This document shows positions 36,601 to 47,421 of a stretch of 64,000 nt of DNA, in pieces; the first letter of the stretch is position 1, and each line of letters opens with the position of its first letter. The position numbers and the translations under genes were made by a program. The notes under the pieces were generated by a model that was not told the DNA's origin, ran no database searches, and saw nothing but the letters and a program-made list of their open reading frames with translations. This DNA is from Ligustrum vulgare (Eukaryota > Streptophyta > Magnoliopsida > Lamiales > Oleaceae): positions 59,666,234 to 59,730,233 of the forward strand of contig OY743174.1 in NCBI GenBank assembly GCA_963555705.1. The letters are read 5' to 3'.

Positions 36601-39600
36601 AACTTGGATATCGATTTATAGAATGAACCACTAGTTACTCCGTGTGTCATGATATCGGCTAGTTGATTTTCACTTTTAATATATGGAATCTCTATATTCT
36701 TGGAGTCGATGTTGTCTTTGATGTAGTTTCTGTTAAGTTCTACGTGCTTTGTTCGATCATGTTGAACATGATTGTTCGCTATCTCAATAGCTGAAGTGTT
36801 GTCACAAAAGAGTAACATAGGATTACTTGGACCAAAACCAAGTTCACTAAGAAGAATCTTCAACCATGTAAGTTCGGTAGTTGCATGATGTAAAGCACGA
36901 TATTCTGCCTCCGCACTAAATAGTGAAACCACGTTTTGCTTCTTACTTCTCCAAGTAACAAGATTTCCTCAAACAAATGAAACATATCCCGATTTAGATT
37001 TTCTATCCAGTCTTGCTCCAGCAAAATCAGAATCTGTATAACCCACAATGTCTAGATGCTCTCTTTTTGAGTACAATGCACCCTTGCCCGGAGAGGACTT
37101 TAAATATGCCAAAATACGATTAATTGCACTCATGTGCTGATCACTTGGGTTATGCATGAATGCCTTACAACACTCACCGCATATGAGAGATCGGGTCTTG
37201 TGTGAGTAAGATAGATCAATTTTCCTACCAATCTTTGATTTCTCTCTTTGTTTGTAGGACTCTGATCTAGGTAGATAGATAGACCATGATTCACCTCAAT
37301 AGGTGTATCTACGGGAGCACAAGCTGACATACCAGTTTCAGCTAGGAGATCAAGAACATAATTACGTTGGGAAAGGACAAGTCCTTGCTCAGACCGTGAT
37401 ACTTCGATGCCCAAAAAATATTTTAGAGTACCCAAGTCTTTCATTTCAAACTCCTTGGTCAGATGAACTTGAAGCCTTTCAACTTCACTGGGGTTACTTC
37501 CAATAACAATCATATCGTCAACATATACAATGAGTAAGGTAATATCCCGATCATTTCTTTTATAGAATAGGGTGTGGTCAGCCAGTGTCTGCTTAAAACC
37601 ATACTTCATTGAACAACTCAACTTTCCAAACCATGTCCTTGGTGATTTTTTTAGCCCATATAGGGCTTTCTTCAATTTACACACCTTACCTCTTGGAGGA
37701 TTAAAACCCATAGGTGGATCCATATACACTTCCTCTGTCAGATCACCGTGAAGAAATGCATTTTTAACATCAAATTGTCTCAATGGCCAGTCAAGGACTG
37801 CTAAAGATATAATAACTCTAATAGTATTCATCTTGGCTACTGGAGCAAAAGTTTCCTGATAGTCAATTCCATAGGTCTGTGTGGAACCTTTGGCAACCAG
37901 CCTAGCCTTATACTTGTTCACAGGTCCATCAGACTTGTATTTTAACAAGTACACCCATTTGCACCCTATAGTTCTCTTTCCTGGTGGTAGGGGAACCACC
38001 TCCCATTTAGAATATTTTTGAAGAGCATCCAATTCTTCTACCATAGCAAATTTCCACTTAGACTGATCAAGAGCTTCATGGAAATTATTAGGAATAGAAA
38101 TAGAAGAAAGTTGAAGGGCAAATGCCAAGTTAGTCTTAGATAAACGATGGTAAGAGATATAGTCAGAGATAGGAAATGTAGTATTGGAAGAAGATGTTGA
38201 GAAACCCAACCTATCAGGTGGTTTATGATTCCAAATGGAATGTCTCCTACTTATGGTGTCAATATTGTCTGAAGCTGCAGGGTTAGAATTAGAAATAGAT
38301 ATAGAGTTAGGAGAGGTAGGAGGTGAAATATGTACCTCACTTTCAATCATAGAAGAGTCTGATGGCACCGTAGTATCAACAGGAGGACTATCAGAGTCTG
38401 AAGAGGGCCCAACTGTGTCTTCAGTAACTAGTGCTGGGGTATGAGGAATATCTAGATTTCTCCTGGAATAGCATTTTTGGAACAACCTCGGTGATCTATC
38501 ACTCTCACCTTCGGACTCCCCCTTCCCCCCAGAAATCCAAACTTTCTTTTCTTCTAACCACATTTGTTCCTCTTCTTTACTACAAACCTCCCCCTGAAGA
38601 GGAACCAAGGACACATCATCCGAAAAAAAGACTCAGATTCGCAGAATTCAACATCCATATAAATGTAATATTTCCCTGTAGGGGGATGGAAGCATTTGTA
38701 GCCCTTTTGGGAGCTAGAGTAACCAAGGAAAACACATTTCAAGGCACAAGGATCGAGTTTGTCTCTAAGATGAGAATGCACGTGAACATAACATATACAA
38801 CCAAAAATTTTGGGACAAATATTTAAGGCAGAAGGAATATGATGAAACCTTGACAACATCCTTAGGGGAGTTTGAAAATTGATTATGCGAGAAGGCATAC
38901 GATTAATGAGAAAGACGGCAGTTGTCACAGCTTCAACCCAAAAACGTTTTGGAACCCGCATAGTGAAGCATAAAACTCTGGCTACCTCAAGGATATGCCT
39001 ATTTTTACACTCCGCTATACCGTTCTGTTGTGGTATGTAAGCACAAGTTGTTTGGTGGAGAATACTGTGAGTCATGAAGAAGTTAGTAAGGGTTTGGTTC
39101 ACAAACTCACGACCATTGTCAGAATGAAAGACCTTAACACGGGTATGAAACTGTGTCTCAACCATTTTTGAGAATTGAGGAATAACATGCACGACATCAT
39201 CTTTAGATTTTAACAAGTATATCCAACACTTTTTGGTGCAATCATCAATAAAAGAAACAAAATATTTTTTACCTGAAATAGATGGAGTAGAGAAAGGGCC
39301 CCATACATCGGTATAAACATAAGTAAATGGATCTTGACTTCTATTAAGACTGATTTTAAAAGGTACACGATGATTTTTGGCAAAAATACATTGTTCACAT
39401 CGCATACTAAAACTAGGAGTATTCTGAAACAAATTTGGGAACGGGTGTTCTAAATAAGAAAATGATGGGTGCCCTAGTCGACAGTGCCAAAAAAGGATCT
39501 TGTCTCTAGGAGAAGATCTACTAACAACTTGAAACCCAACACCAGTCTCTTTTTGCAGTTTCCTAGTCCCCTCCAAAAAATATAGTCCTCCTCTTTCTCT

Positions 39601-42600
39601 ACTAATGCCAATCGTCATCTTAGTTCGATTGTCCTGAAAGATGCAATGAGAGGGTGATAAAGTCACAGAACAATCTAGCGTTTTTGTAATTTGACTAATG
39701 GATAATAAGTTGGTAGAGAATGTAGGAGCAAGTAGGACAGAGGATAAGGATAGAGTAGGTGAAAATGAAACATTTCTGGCCCCAGTAATTTGGACAGGAG
39801 TTCCATTTGCCACTTGGACAGACTGAACGTGTGAAGTGGTTAGAGAATCAAGAGTAGAAGGATTGCAAGTGAAATGATCAGTAGCTCCAGAATCAATAAC
39901 CCAAGAATTAGATACAGTAGAAATAGATGCTAAACCAAAAATACCTTCCCCAGGAGACAATCGAGCAACATGAGATGCAGCGGGAGCATGAGTAGAGACA
40001 GTAGATGCATGACTAGTTTGAGAGGGTCTCCAATCTTTCCTCTCAGCTTGTTTGCGTTTGATCCATTCCGGATACCCATTTTTCTTGAAACATTTGTCAA
40101 CAGTGTGTCCTTTGAAATGACAGAATGAGCAAATATCAGTAGACTGATTAGAGGCTTGTGATCGAGGATTGAATCCTCTAGCGGCTAATGCAGAAGCCTT
40201 AGAGTGGCTTTCAGTCCCCATGGTAAGTTGTCATTGTTCCTCACGGCGGACCATAGAGAAGACTTCCTCCATGGTTGGAAGAGGTGTTGCAGCCAAAATA
40301 CGACTACGTACCTAATCCAGATTATGATCAAGCTCCGCAAGAAACATATAAATCCTATCTTCAGCAGAACGTTTCCTCAACTCTTCAATATCGACCGCAC
40401 ACTTCATAGTATTTGGCCTACGATAATAAAGCTCCAAGAAAATGTTGTTCATTTCAGTGTAATACGTGACAAGAAGTCGTCCCCCTTGACTCAATTGGAA
40501 AGATTTTCTAACTAACTCATAAATTTGTGATGAATCAGAGTCATCAAGGTAACTTCTCTTAATCGCATCCCAAACATCTTTGACAGTATCACATTGAACA
40601 AAATGTGCCACAAGAGTGTCGATCATAGAATTTATAAGCCAAGACTTAACAATAGCATCATCTGCCACCCATTCACCATAGTCACGGTCACTACTACTCG
40701 GTGCAATTTTCTCACCAGAGATATGATCTGTTTTCCTCCTACCAGCAATGTGCATCTCTAAAAGTTTTTACCAAACACGATAATTCTTTCCATCCAACTT
40801 AATATGAATCGGAGAAGATGTCTCGTGAACTAATGATGTCACAATTTTGTTCTCAGCCATTTTTCAATCCTAAATAACAGTAAAAACCACCAACACCCAA
40901 AGGATTTTACAATGTAGGTAGTGTATCTTCCAACTCAATCAAAGAACTACCTATTTCCCAAGAATGAGTAATTTCTACATAAAACAAGACAAGAGAAGGT
41001 AATACTTAGTTGAAAAGGAGCTCACTGATCTATAAGGAATTCTGCTGGAGTTGACCGGAGATGGTGCCGGAGTTGGGGATGTCGGAACTGACCAACAGAG
41101 TCGTCCACGACTCTGTAGTTGCATAGGGAAGAGGGCACGAGGGAAAAAACGCGTAGGAAGGGTCGTGTAGACCCAAGAATCGCGGAAAAATGGCTCCAAG
41201 GTCGTCAACGGCGTCGCCGGCACCTTGGTAGGTCGTAGGCGGCGTCGGTGGCGCGGTGATGGGCCAGGAAGCAACGGGTCAGGCCGGAAAGTGGCGGGTG
41301 TGGAAGGAAATGGAAGCTAGGGTTTTGCTAGCTCTGATACCATGTCGATAATGAAAATGGGAAATTTTTTTTTATTTATTTACAAGAGAGAGCATATGCA
41401 AGAAGTGAATATTACATATTTACCACTCAAGTCCCTAATATTTACTAGATGCTATATTGGTACAATAGTAAGAGAATTATACGTATTTACAACATTAATG
41501 ATAGCAGTACTTTTGAGAATATAGAGGGGATTTTGGATTTTTTTTTTTCTAGAATAACGTAAATGGAATTGGAGCGGTAAACTATAATCATAAACCATTA
41601 GTAGACTGTAGCACATGCCAGTGGTCTGTATATTGACTAGAAGAGAAATATCACAATTATTACATGAGGTCTTTGATGGTTGACCCCTCTATTTGGGTCC
41701 TCTGCGTGTATGCCATCGGTTACTTTTTGATGGTGGTGGTGGTGGATCCACCCCCCCCCCCCCCCTCTGGCTATGAAATGAAGTTTATATAAGATTGTCA
41801 TCACAAGTTGTTCGAGAGGGTCTGGAGGTTTTCTATTTTATTTTATTTCTATTTTTCTTGAATGATTTGGAATATGACTTAGTTTATTGTTGTTGTCCTT
41901 CATTCTCTGTTTCCCTTTTCCTAAAGCTACAAGGTTATTTATCTTCTTTCTTATTTTTCTGTCTTCATATATTTATTTATTCATTTACCTATGCTATAAT
42001 GTATGAGTTTCAGAAGATTAGAAACTTGACTTGGTCATCCCATCTCAAATTGAAATCCCTTCACTGCTATAGTAAAAAATTATATATAATAATTAAGAAT
42101 TAAAAGATTTGGAGGTAGAAAAGCCAGCACATTGTCTTTTGAACTTGTATCAAAATATGAAGGCTTTTTGAGGGTAAGAATTGCAAAATTGAGGAATTTT
42201 GTGATTGCACCACTTAGTTTATGAATTTAGGCTCCCTGTATTATTCAATATATTCGAATAGAGAGTTTGGAAAATGGTAAACTTGCCACTCTAAGAGATG
42301 CTCATGTTACTAGCTTATCATCATAGATAATTTAGAGTTGTGTTATTTTTCAAGAGGTGTTTTAGACTTTAGTTTGTAACTAAAATTTCTTGAATCAACT
42401 ATCTTGAAGTTGAGTGCTTTCTAACCTTGACATGTTCAATGTAGGGAAGTTGGGGAAGCCAGAAGTTCTGAGATCAAGGGATGGGCACGTGTTCAGAGCC
42501 TGAAGACTTCTCTTGATGAACACAATTTGGAGTTGCGAGTTAAAGCTGCCATTGAAGCTGAGGCAAAATCCCAGCAAAAATTAGCCGCTAGAGAAGCTGA

Positions 42601-45600
42601 GATTGCTGATCTGAGACGGAAGTTCATGGCCTCTAAAAGGTCTGTTCCATATTATGCTGATTTTTTTCTAGTAATTTAGCCTACTATACTTTCTGTTAGT
42701 TGGAATTTAGCTTCCATTTGGCAACTGTTATAATACCTAATAATTGGTGTTATTTGTGTTTTCTAGGTAGAATTTTGTTAAAAATTGGAGAGAGAAATAT
42801 GTGTGGTTAAAAAGTGGTGTTGAAAATTGTGTTGATTATAACACATAGTTTCCGAACGGTGGCTTAGACATGGTTAAGGTTGTGTTGCCGCCTTCACATT
42901 TGCCATCTTTGGCTGCTTTTGTAGCTTTTCCATCCTTTTGTCCCTCTTCGACGAGTAATGAGTGTTTGAATAGTTTTTGCATTTTCTATGGTGTAATTCT
43001 GCTAAAGAATTGATATGGTTCATCTGCTTCATAAGAGTTCATATTTTCTGATTACTGGTTACTGTTGGGAGATAACTCATTTTTGAATTCAACTGGATAG
43101 TATTTAGTTTTTACCGTTTCATATCACATGCTTCAATTTGAGATGTGATTTCTGGTTTTGATGAATGCGCATATATGTTTTTGATCTCTTTTTGTTCCTA
43201 TCCTATTTTGATGACGCTTTCTGTGTTTCATGGATACATGGGAGGACATGAAATTTTGAAAATGACATTAAATGGTTCATGGCTGTAGAAAAGAAGTAAC
43301 AACCATAAACCCCATTAACAAAATCAGATTATGCATCGCAAAGGGGAGAGAAGAAAAAGGCCTTAATAAATAAGATGAGAACTGAAATAGAGAGATTAAG
43401 ACTTCAGAATCATGTTATCAGGGGCTGATTTTGATGAGACATTGGGAATTGCAATATTGGATGGGGGTGGGGGAACTTGGTGATCATGTGGTAACACGGA
43501 AGAGTATTTTGTTCGCCCCTTTGGTCAACTGATCAAAGACGTAATATTTAGGATTTTAGGGTTTTAGTGATCAAGTTGAAGAACTTTACAGTGTCAATGG
43601 AAATGGGAAGAGAGGGTGGATCTAGATGGTGGTATGGGTGATTATTTGGCAAAAGTGGTGCCTAAGGAAGGGGGTTGGGGAGAGATTTTGTTTACATTGG
43701 CTGGCCTGTCAAAAAGTGCCGGGCATTAGTTTGTAGCTTACCTTTTAAGTTCTACGCTTGCGTATTTATTCCTTTGATCCTGCAATTTTGAGTCCAAATA
43801 TTGCATTTGTATCCTTAAAGTTTTGGGGTCATTTCTATTGCTTATATCCAATCATTGTCTGATTTTTGTAATGGGCTGTCTGACACGTTGAAGCTGTGTC
43901 AAGAGTGGTTTAGCTTCTGAGACTTAACAGACAGATATCACCTGTTCTGGCATTAATCATATATGAAAGCTAAAAGAATAAAAATAATTACTGAAAACTT
44001 ACATATAATGTGTCAGTATTCACTTTAGCAAGTCTAAGCTGCTTCTGTTGCTTTCTGAGCATTCTGAATGATTGTTCATCTACATATATTTCAGGGAAAA
44101 ATCCAGTATTTCTGATGTCCTAAACTCCAAACATGAGGAAACTGAGGCCTATCTTTCTGAGATTGAGGTTTCTATTCTACCGAACTTTCGTTCATATGGA
44201 TGTCTCCTTGTTTAAATTTCTGAAACTGGCTTAATATTGTTGGCATTTTTTTCCAACAGACCATTGGACAGGCATATGATGATGTGCAGACTCAAAACCA
44301 GAAACTTTTGCAGGAAATCAGCGAAAGGGATGACTATAACATTAAGGTAAGTAATAAGCCAGGTTTCATCTAAATGGAAATATTTCCAACATCAATTTGT
44401 TTTATCTTAAATAAATTTTCAAAGAATTTTTTTCATCTGTTCCTCCCACTTGATTAATGGAGTGGCAATAGACCTTGAAGGACCCTCTTAAAGTTTCCAA
44501 TAAGTCAAAACCTTTCCAGATGATTAGTTTTATTCTTCACTGGTTAATTTGCTCTTTTTTCTGAAATAATATTTTGATTCACTTAGTTTTATTCTTCTCT
44601 GCCTGTCCCAAGCCCGGGCTATGGAGAAGGGTTGCATTAGGTTGACAGTTGACATAAAATCTTTTCAAATATTGTGACAGGAATCCACCTCATTTTGTGC
44701 TTGATATATATTGAATACTGCATTGAGTACCTGCTTCCTATCTCGATGGACTCAGTAATTGCTCAGTCTCAATAAGTGAATGTACATATATTAGATGAGA
44801 GTTTATACATTCAGCAATATCCACTCAGAGCAGTTTTTAGATGGCACCGCCCCCTGACTGTTACCTTACGTCATTTCTTTTATCTGTTGATGCTGGATAA
44901 TGTTCAATAGCTTACAGAGTGCTTTGTCTCCTCCAGTTATTATTCAAAAGTCTCATTTTCTCTTTAACTGGAGGTTTATATACTTGTTTATTATCTAATA
45001 CTTCTTAAATTGTTACCTGGTCATAATATGCACCTTGATATTAGAGATCAAGATCAGATATTTCCTAGAATTCTTGAATTTGTTTTTGGTTAGGCTGATA
45101 TTTGAGCAACGTTCACAACTATGGTAACATTTTCATTTTCATATCTGCAATTTTAACCTAGCTACACAGAATTGCATATTTCTTTTTTTGGACAAAGACC
45201 CCAAACAAATATAATTGCTGTTCAGTTTTCGGGTTTCTGGTGGCTCTTTTAAGTGAAAGTTGACCAAAGTCCTTGTATAATGTTTTTTAACTTCCTGGGC
45301 ACTGTAGTACCTGCAAAGCTCTGAGGAGAAAGCTCTTCGAGCTTCCCTTTATTCATTTCCTGCCAAGGTCTCTGGCCTAGTCAACCTGCTCTTTTCTGAA
45401 GAATCATGGCCTGGCAGGCCTTCCCTTTCCACTGGAATGATGTCAACCTTGTAGTAGCATTCTTACCAAAATTCATCGATTCCCTATTTGGATTTTGAAG
45501 ATAGCAGGGTAAAGAAATTGCAAGGAGAAGGAAAACAGAATCCAAGAAAGTTGAAATTCCAGGGTTGTTTAGTTGTCCAAGTAAAACAGTGAGGAAAATG

Positions 45601-47421
45601 ATTTTCCAAGTGGCTTTCATTTGGTTGGTTTCAAAACGGAGAAGACAAATTTAAAATGCAATAAGAATGTACAGAAATATAAGTGGACTATGTTATTTCG
45701 TTGTGACTTTGCACTTCGCCTGATCATTTATGCAGGTACTTGTTCTCCCCAAAACAATGGAAGTGGGTGAGATTTTCCCAAAGTTGCTTTTCCTTGCTAA
45801 TTTTTCTCACAAATATGGAAACTTTTTGAGCTGGTATTTGCACTTGTCCTCACTAGAACCGTCATTTCAAATAAAGCACCGTCTGTATTTATAAATATTA
45901 ACACGTGACAAAAAAATTCTTGTCAAAATTCTGTCGACTAGCTGTCTGATTTGTTTCTTGTAATCAATACAACAATTCTTGCTCGATTGTCCCTTGACAC
46001 CTCACCCCATGAAATAGTAAACAAAAATGTATTTTTACATTCAGTTGATCTTATTTTGTACTGTCATCTACTCAGTTTTGCGTCTGTTGCAGCTTGTTTC
46101 TGAGGGTGTGCAATCAAGGCAGATGGGGGAAGATCTACTTAGGGAGAAGCATTCCCTGGAGAGAGCCATAAAACAAACCAAGACATCTGTTGATTTTTAT
46201 GACACTAAAGCAGCTAGAATTGAAGATCAGGTAATATGAGTTGCTCAGTTGCACAAACTTTCTAACAGCCTAGTCCAATCAAAATCATTATTATATATAT
46301 TTAGAACTAATCATTTTGATATTTCTTCGCAGTTGAAAGTGTGCTCGGATCAAATTCAGAGACTTAAAGAAGATAGGGTCCAAAAGATAGCTACTTCAGA
46401 AAATACCCAAAAGAGACGGTTAGATGTGAGAAAGTCATCGCAACAATTGATTGACACCCTTGAAGAAGCACAAGCTAAGGTTGACAGGGATCGAGTGGAT
46501 CTTGCTGAGATGCAGATAGTGCTAGAGAAAGAGAGGTGGTTAGAATTTCGTCACGCTTTTCAGTTTACATAAAACTAGAGAAAGAAACTTTGTTGAAATC
46601 TCTATTGCATTTTTCCAGTAATGTGGAGGTGCTTTTTATTTTTGGTTTGTTTTTATGTTTCTTAAACTTTATCCTTGCTAGGTTTGAGAGAAAGAGAATA
46701 GAAGAAGATCTAGAAACTTTGAGAAGGAAAGCTGAACAATTGAAGTCACATGCTGACGGTTCATCTGAAGCTGAAAAGCTTAAGCAGGAACTCGGTGAAT
46801 ACAAGGAAATACTTAAGTGCAGTGTTTGCCTTGATAAGAGAAAAGAGGTACCTTTTCAATTCTCTTCCTTATATCTTCCACCATCAACCACTTTTGAGTC
46901 ACAAAAGAAAATAGCATTTGCAACATTATTTTTGAGTTGCGAGTGGGTCCAAGATTCAAGTTACATCTTTTCCCCCTCTTCCCCTTCTTTTGTTCACTTG
47001 GATAACTAGGTTGTTTAAGTGCTTGTTTGAGACCCCCCATTATAATTAAATTATTCGAGATAATGTATTTTGGAATAGTGTTTTTTTGAAGAACTCGTGG
47101 TTAAAAATTAAGAGAGAAAAATGTATTGGAGAATGTGTAGTTGAAAGTAAGTGAGAGAAAAATGTATGAAATTATAATGAGGCTCAAACAAGGGCCAAGT
47201 CTTTTACTGTTTTGGGTTGGTAGGCCACTGGGCAACCTTGCTCATAATGGTTTTTCCATATTTCTCGAGCTTATTAGTGTTATTTTCAGGTGGTTATCAC
47301 AAAATGCTTCCATCTGTTTTGCAATCCTTGTGTAAAAGGAATTCTTGAAACGCGTCACCGCAAGTGCCCAGTATGTTCAGCAAGTTTTGGGCCTAACGAC
47401 GTCAAACCTGTATACATCTAA
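23909..47421 (+). CDS. HUB1: E3 ubiquitin-protein ligase BRE1-like 1 (HUB1), 19 exons, 878 aa
   Basis: HUB1 works with HUB2 in the nucleus to mono-ubiquitinate histone H2B, which affects transcription, dormancy and flowering time. Exons: 23909-24019, 27081-27242, 27335-27422, 31268-31492, 31624-31785, 33285-33478, 33567-33650, 33770-33889, 33979-34165, 34245-34405, 34488-34559, 35083-35159, 42445-42639, 44095-44167, 44260-44346, 46093-46230, 46333-46535, 46682-46847, 47290-47421. All junctions are GT-AG and phases agree; the sum is 2,637 bases with no internal stop. The N-terminus (MGSTGEAGRKRRHFSSISPT) is HUB1-type, the middle is long coiled coil, and the C-terminus is a C3HC4 RING with C826, C829, C841, H843, C846, C849, C861, C864, ending GPNDVKPVYI. 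Introns 1, 3 and 12 are enlarged by transposons. It appears intact. Confidence 0.95.
24099..24560 (+). other. Unassigned open frame in HUB1 intron 1
   Basis: 153 codons on the sense strand inside intron 1. The translation has segments such as SILKAWSGLKVDLVENGIGE and a hydrophobic stretch, but nothing I can assign. The first ~80 residues lie in a slightly GC-richer stretch. It may be an old transposon fragment; I do not consider it an exon of HUB1, because exons 1 and 2 join in phase without it. Confidence 0.2.
24782..24935 (+). repeat. Tandem dimer, ~79 bp unit, in HUB1 intron 1
   Basis: Two head-to-tail copies: aaggaat(a/c)ttgatttgagg, tgc(g/a)taataaatttagatta-like sequence, CTCATGAATA, GTTACAGT(g/a)AGGAATACT. 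About 90% alike by eye. Confidence 0.85.
25073..25266. mobile_element. hAT-like MITE in HUB1 intron 1
   Basis: About 194 bp, ends gctcatgtttgattcccatt and aatgggtctcaaatgggggc, the same end type as the element at 6,270-6,446. No coding capacity. Confidence 0.65.
26437..26470. repeat. (TA)n microsatellite
   Basis: About 34 bases of TA in HUB1 intron 1. Confidence 0.9.
29224..29474 (-). repeat. H5 5'-terminal block, copy 1 of 3
   Basis: 251 bp, nearly identical to 29,864-30,114 and 30,375-30,625. It holds a near-perfect inverted repeat (ctcctttat..ataaaggag, 29,247-29,274). Read on the minus strand, each block starts like a Helitron 5' end (TTATTATAAAGAAGGATAGT..), and a second 5'-end-like stretch (TTATTATAAAGGAGCTTAGT..) lies inside it. 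Confidence 0.9.
29864..30114 (-). repeat. H5 5'-terminal block, copy 2 of 3
   Basis: Same block as 29,224-29,474, 640 bases downstream. The tandem array resumes immediately after it. Confidence 0.9.
30375..30625 (-). repeat. H5 5'-terminal block, copy 3 of 3 (outermost)
   Basis: The third copy, 511 bases after the second. It is one TAA shorter in the internal run and forms the outer 5' end of H5 next to the TA microsatellite. Confidence 0.9.
30628..30684. repeat. (TA)n microsatellite, H5 target
   Basis: About 57 bases of TA directly abutting the H5 5' end. The other side of H5 (28,042-28,051) is also TA, so this was the insertion target. Confidence 0.95.
30856..31004. mobile_element. Small MITE in HUB1 intron 3
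   Basis: About 149 bp with ends gcctgtttggtaatgag and gctgtaccaaacaagcac. Non-coding. Confidence 0.6.
31786..33284 (+). other. HUB1 intron 5
   Basis: 1.5 kb without recognised element. It holds T-rich runs (32,095-32,107 and 32,699-32,717). The open frame at 33,075-33,260 ends before exon 6 and is not supported. Confidence 0.6.
36002..36049. repeat. Poly-T minisatellite
   Basis: Runs of 10-14 T separated by single A, about four periods of roughly 12-13 bases, in HUB1 intron 12. Confidence 0.85.
36252..36396. mobile_element. MITE beside the Copia element
   Basis: About 145 bp with ends ggtgtgttcggtaaaattgt and aacagtttccgaacacaagc. It carries ATAATCAACACAATTTTTAA and TTATAACA words. A second family member lies inverted at 42,715-42,862 in the same intron. 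The Copia 3' LTR begins six bases away. Confidence 0.7.
36403..36562 (-). repeat. 3' LTR of the Copia element
   Basis: 160 bp. It differs from the 5' LTR by a longer T run and a handful of substitutions. Confidence 0.95.
36570..40860 (-). pseudogene. Copia gag-pol polyprotein, broken
   Basis: Start at 40,860 (MAENKIVTSLVHETSS). Order of parts: UBN2-type gag; zinc knuckle CSFCHFKGHTVDKC; protease with WVIDSGATDHFTC; pre-integrase (FWHCRLGHPSF); integrase core (YTDVWGPF, FHSDNGREF, PQQNGIAE); reverse transcriptase (FDVKNAFLHGDL, YVDDMIVIG); RNase H (GYTDSDFAG, SAEAEYRAL), ending at 36,570. Damage: stops at 40,768 (TAA), 40,312 (TAG), 40,231 (TGA) and 36,969 (TGA), a frameshift at the T run near 38,621-38,627 and another near 37,165. 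The number of lesions implies that transposition stopped long ago or the copy moved using proteins from another element. Confidence 0.95.
41343..41494 (-). repeat. 5' LTR of the Copia element
   Basis: 152 bp, short for a Copia LTR but well bounded by TG..CA, the TTAAT duplication and the adjacent primer-binding site. Confidence 0.95.
41500..42444 (+). other. Remainder of HUB1 intron 12
   Basis: Contains a poly-C run (about 41,750-41,765). No gene is visible; the 102-codon frame at 41,795 looks accidental (phenylalanine/leucine-rich). Confidence 0.5.
42715..42862. mobile_element. MITE in HUB1 intron 13, inverted relative to 36,252-36,396
   Basis: Its left side (tttggcaactgttataatac, then aattggtgttatttgtgttt) is the reverse complement of the right side of the 36,252 element with a few changes; its right side ends attataacacatagtttccgaacgg. 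Confidence 0.7.
42863..44094 (+). other. HUB1 intron 13, remainder
   Basis: No recognisable gene or repeat. Contains a G-rich patch near 43,461-43,475. Confidence 0.5.
44347..46092 (+). other. HUB1 intron 15
   Basis: 1.7 kb without an element I can bound. The section 45,360-45,800 (ggcctggcaggccttccctt, then purine-rich) looks like a partial MITE with pseudo-palindromic words, but its ends were not found. Confidence 0.45.
47021..47195. mobile_element. hAT-like MITE in HUB1 intron 18
   Basis: About 175 bp with inverted ends: left gtgcttgtttgagacccccc, right gaggctcaaacaagggcc, and inner ATTATAAT words. It lies between the two exons that together encode the RING domain. Confidence 0.7.

Larger units (their letters stand above)
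36403..41494 (-). mobile_element. Ty1/Copia LTR retrotransposon in HUB1 intron 12
   Basis: 5,092 bp between perfect 5-bp target duplications TTAAT (36,398-36,402 and 41,495-41,499). Coding strand is minus, opposite to HUB1. Both LTRs begin TG and end CA. A primer-binding site for initiator methionine tRNA (TGGTATCAGAGC on the minus strand) lies at 41,331-41,342, directly inside the 5' LTR, and a purine-rich tract (AACTTGAGGGAGAG) at 36,563-36,576 precedes the 3' LTR. The gag-pol frame is broken, so the element is structurally complete but dead. Confidence 0.95.

Noticed and set aside
38235..38826. Plus-strand frames opposite the Copia polyprotein
   Set aside because: Antisense of the reverse transcriptase/integrase region; no independent support.
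40975..41274. 99-codon arginine/proline-rich minus-strand frame
   Set aside because: It lies in the untranslated leader of the Copia element between the primer-binding site and the gag start.
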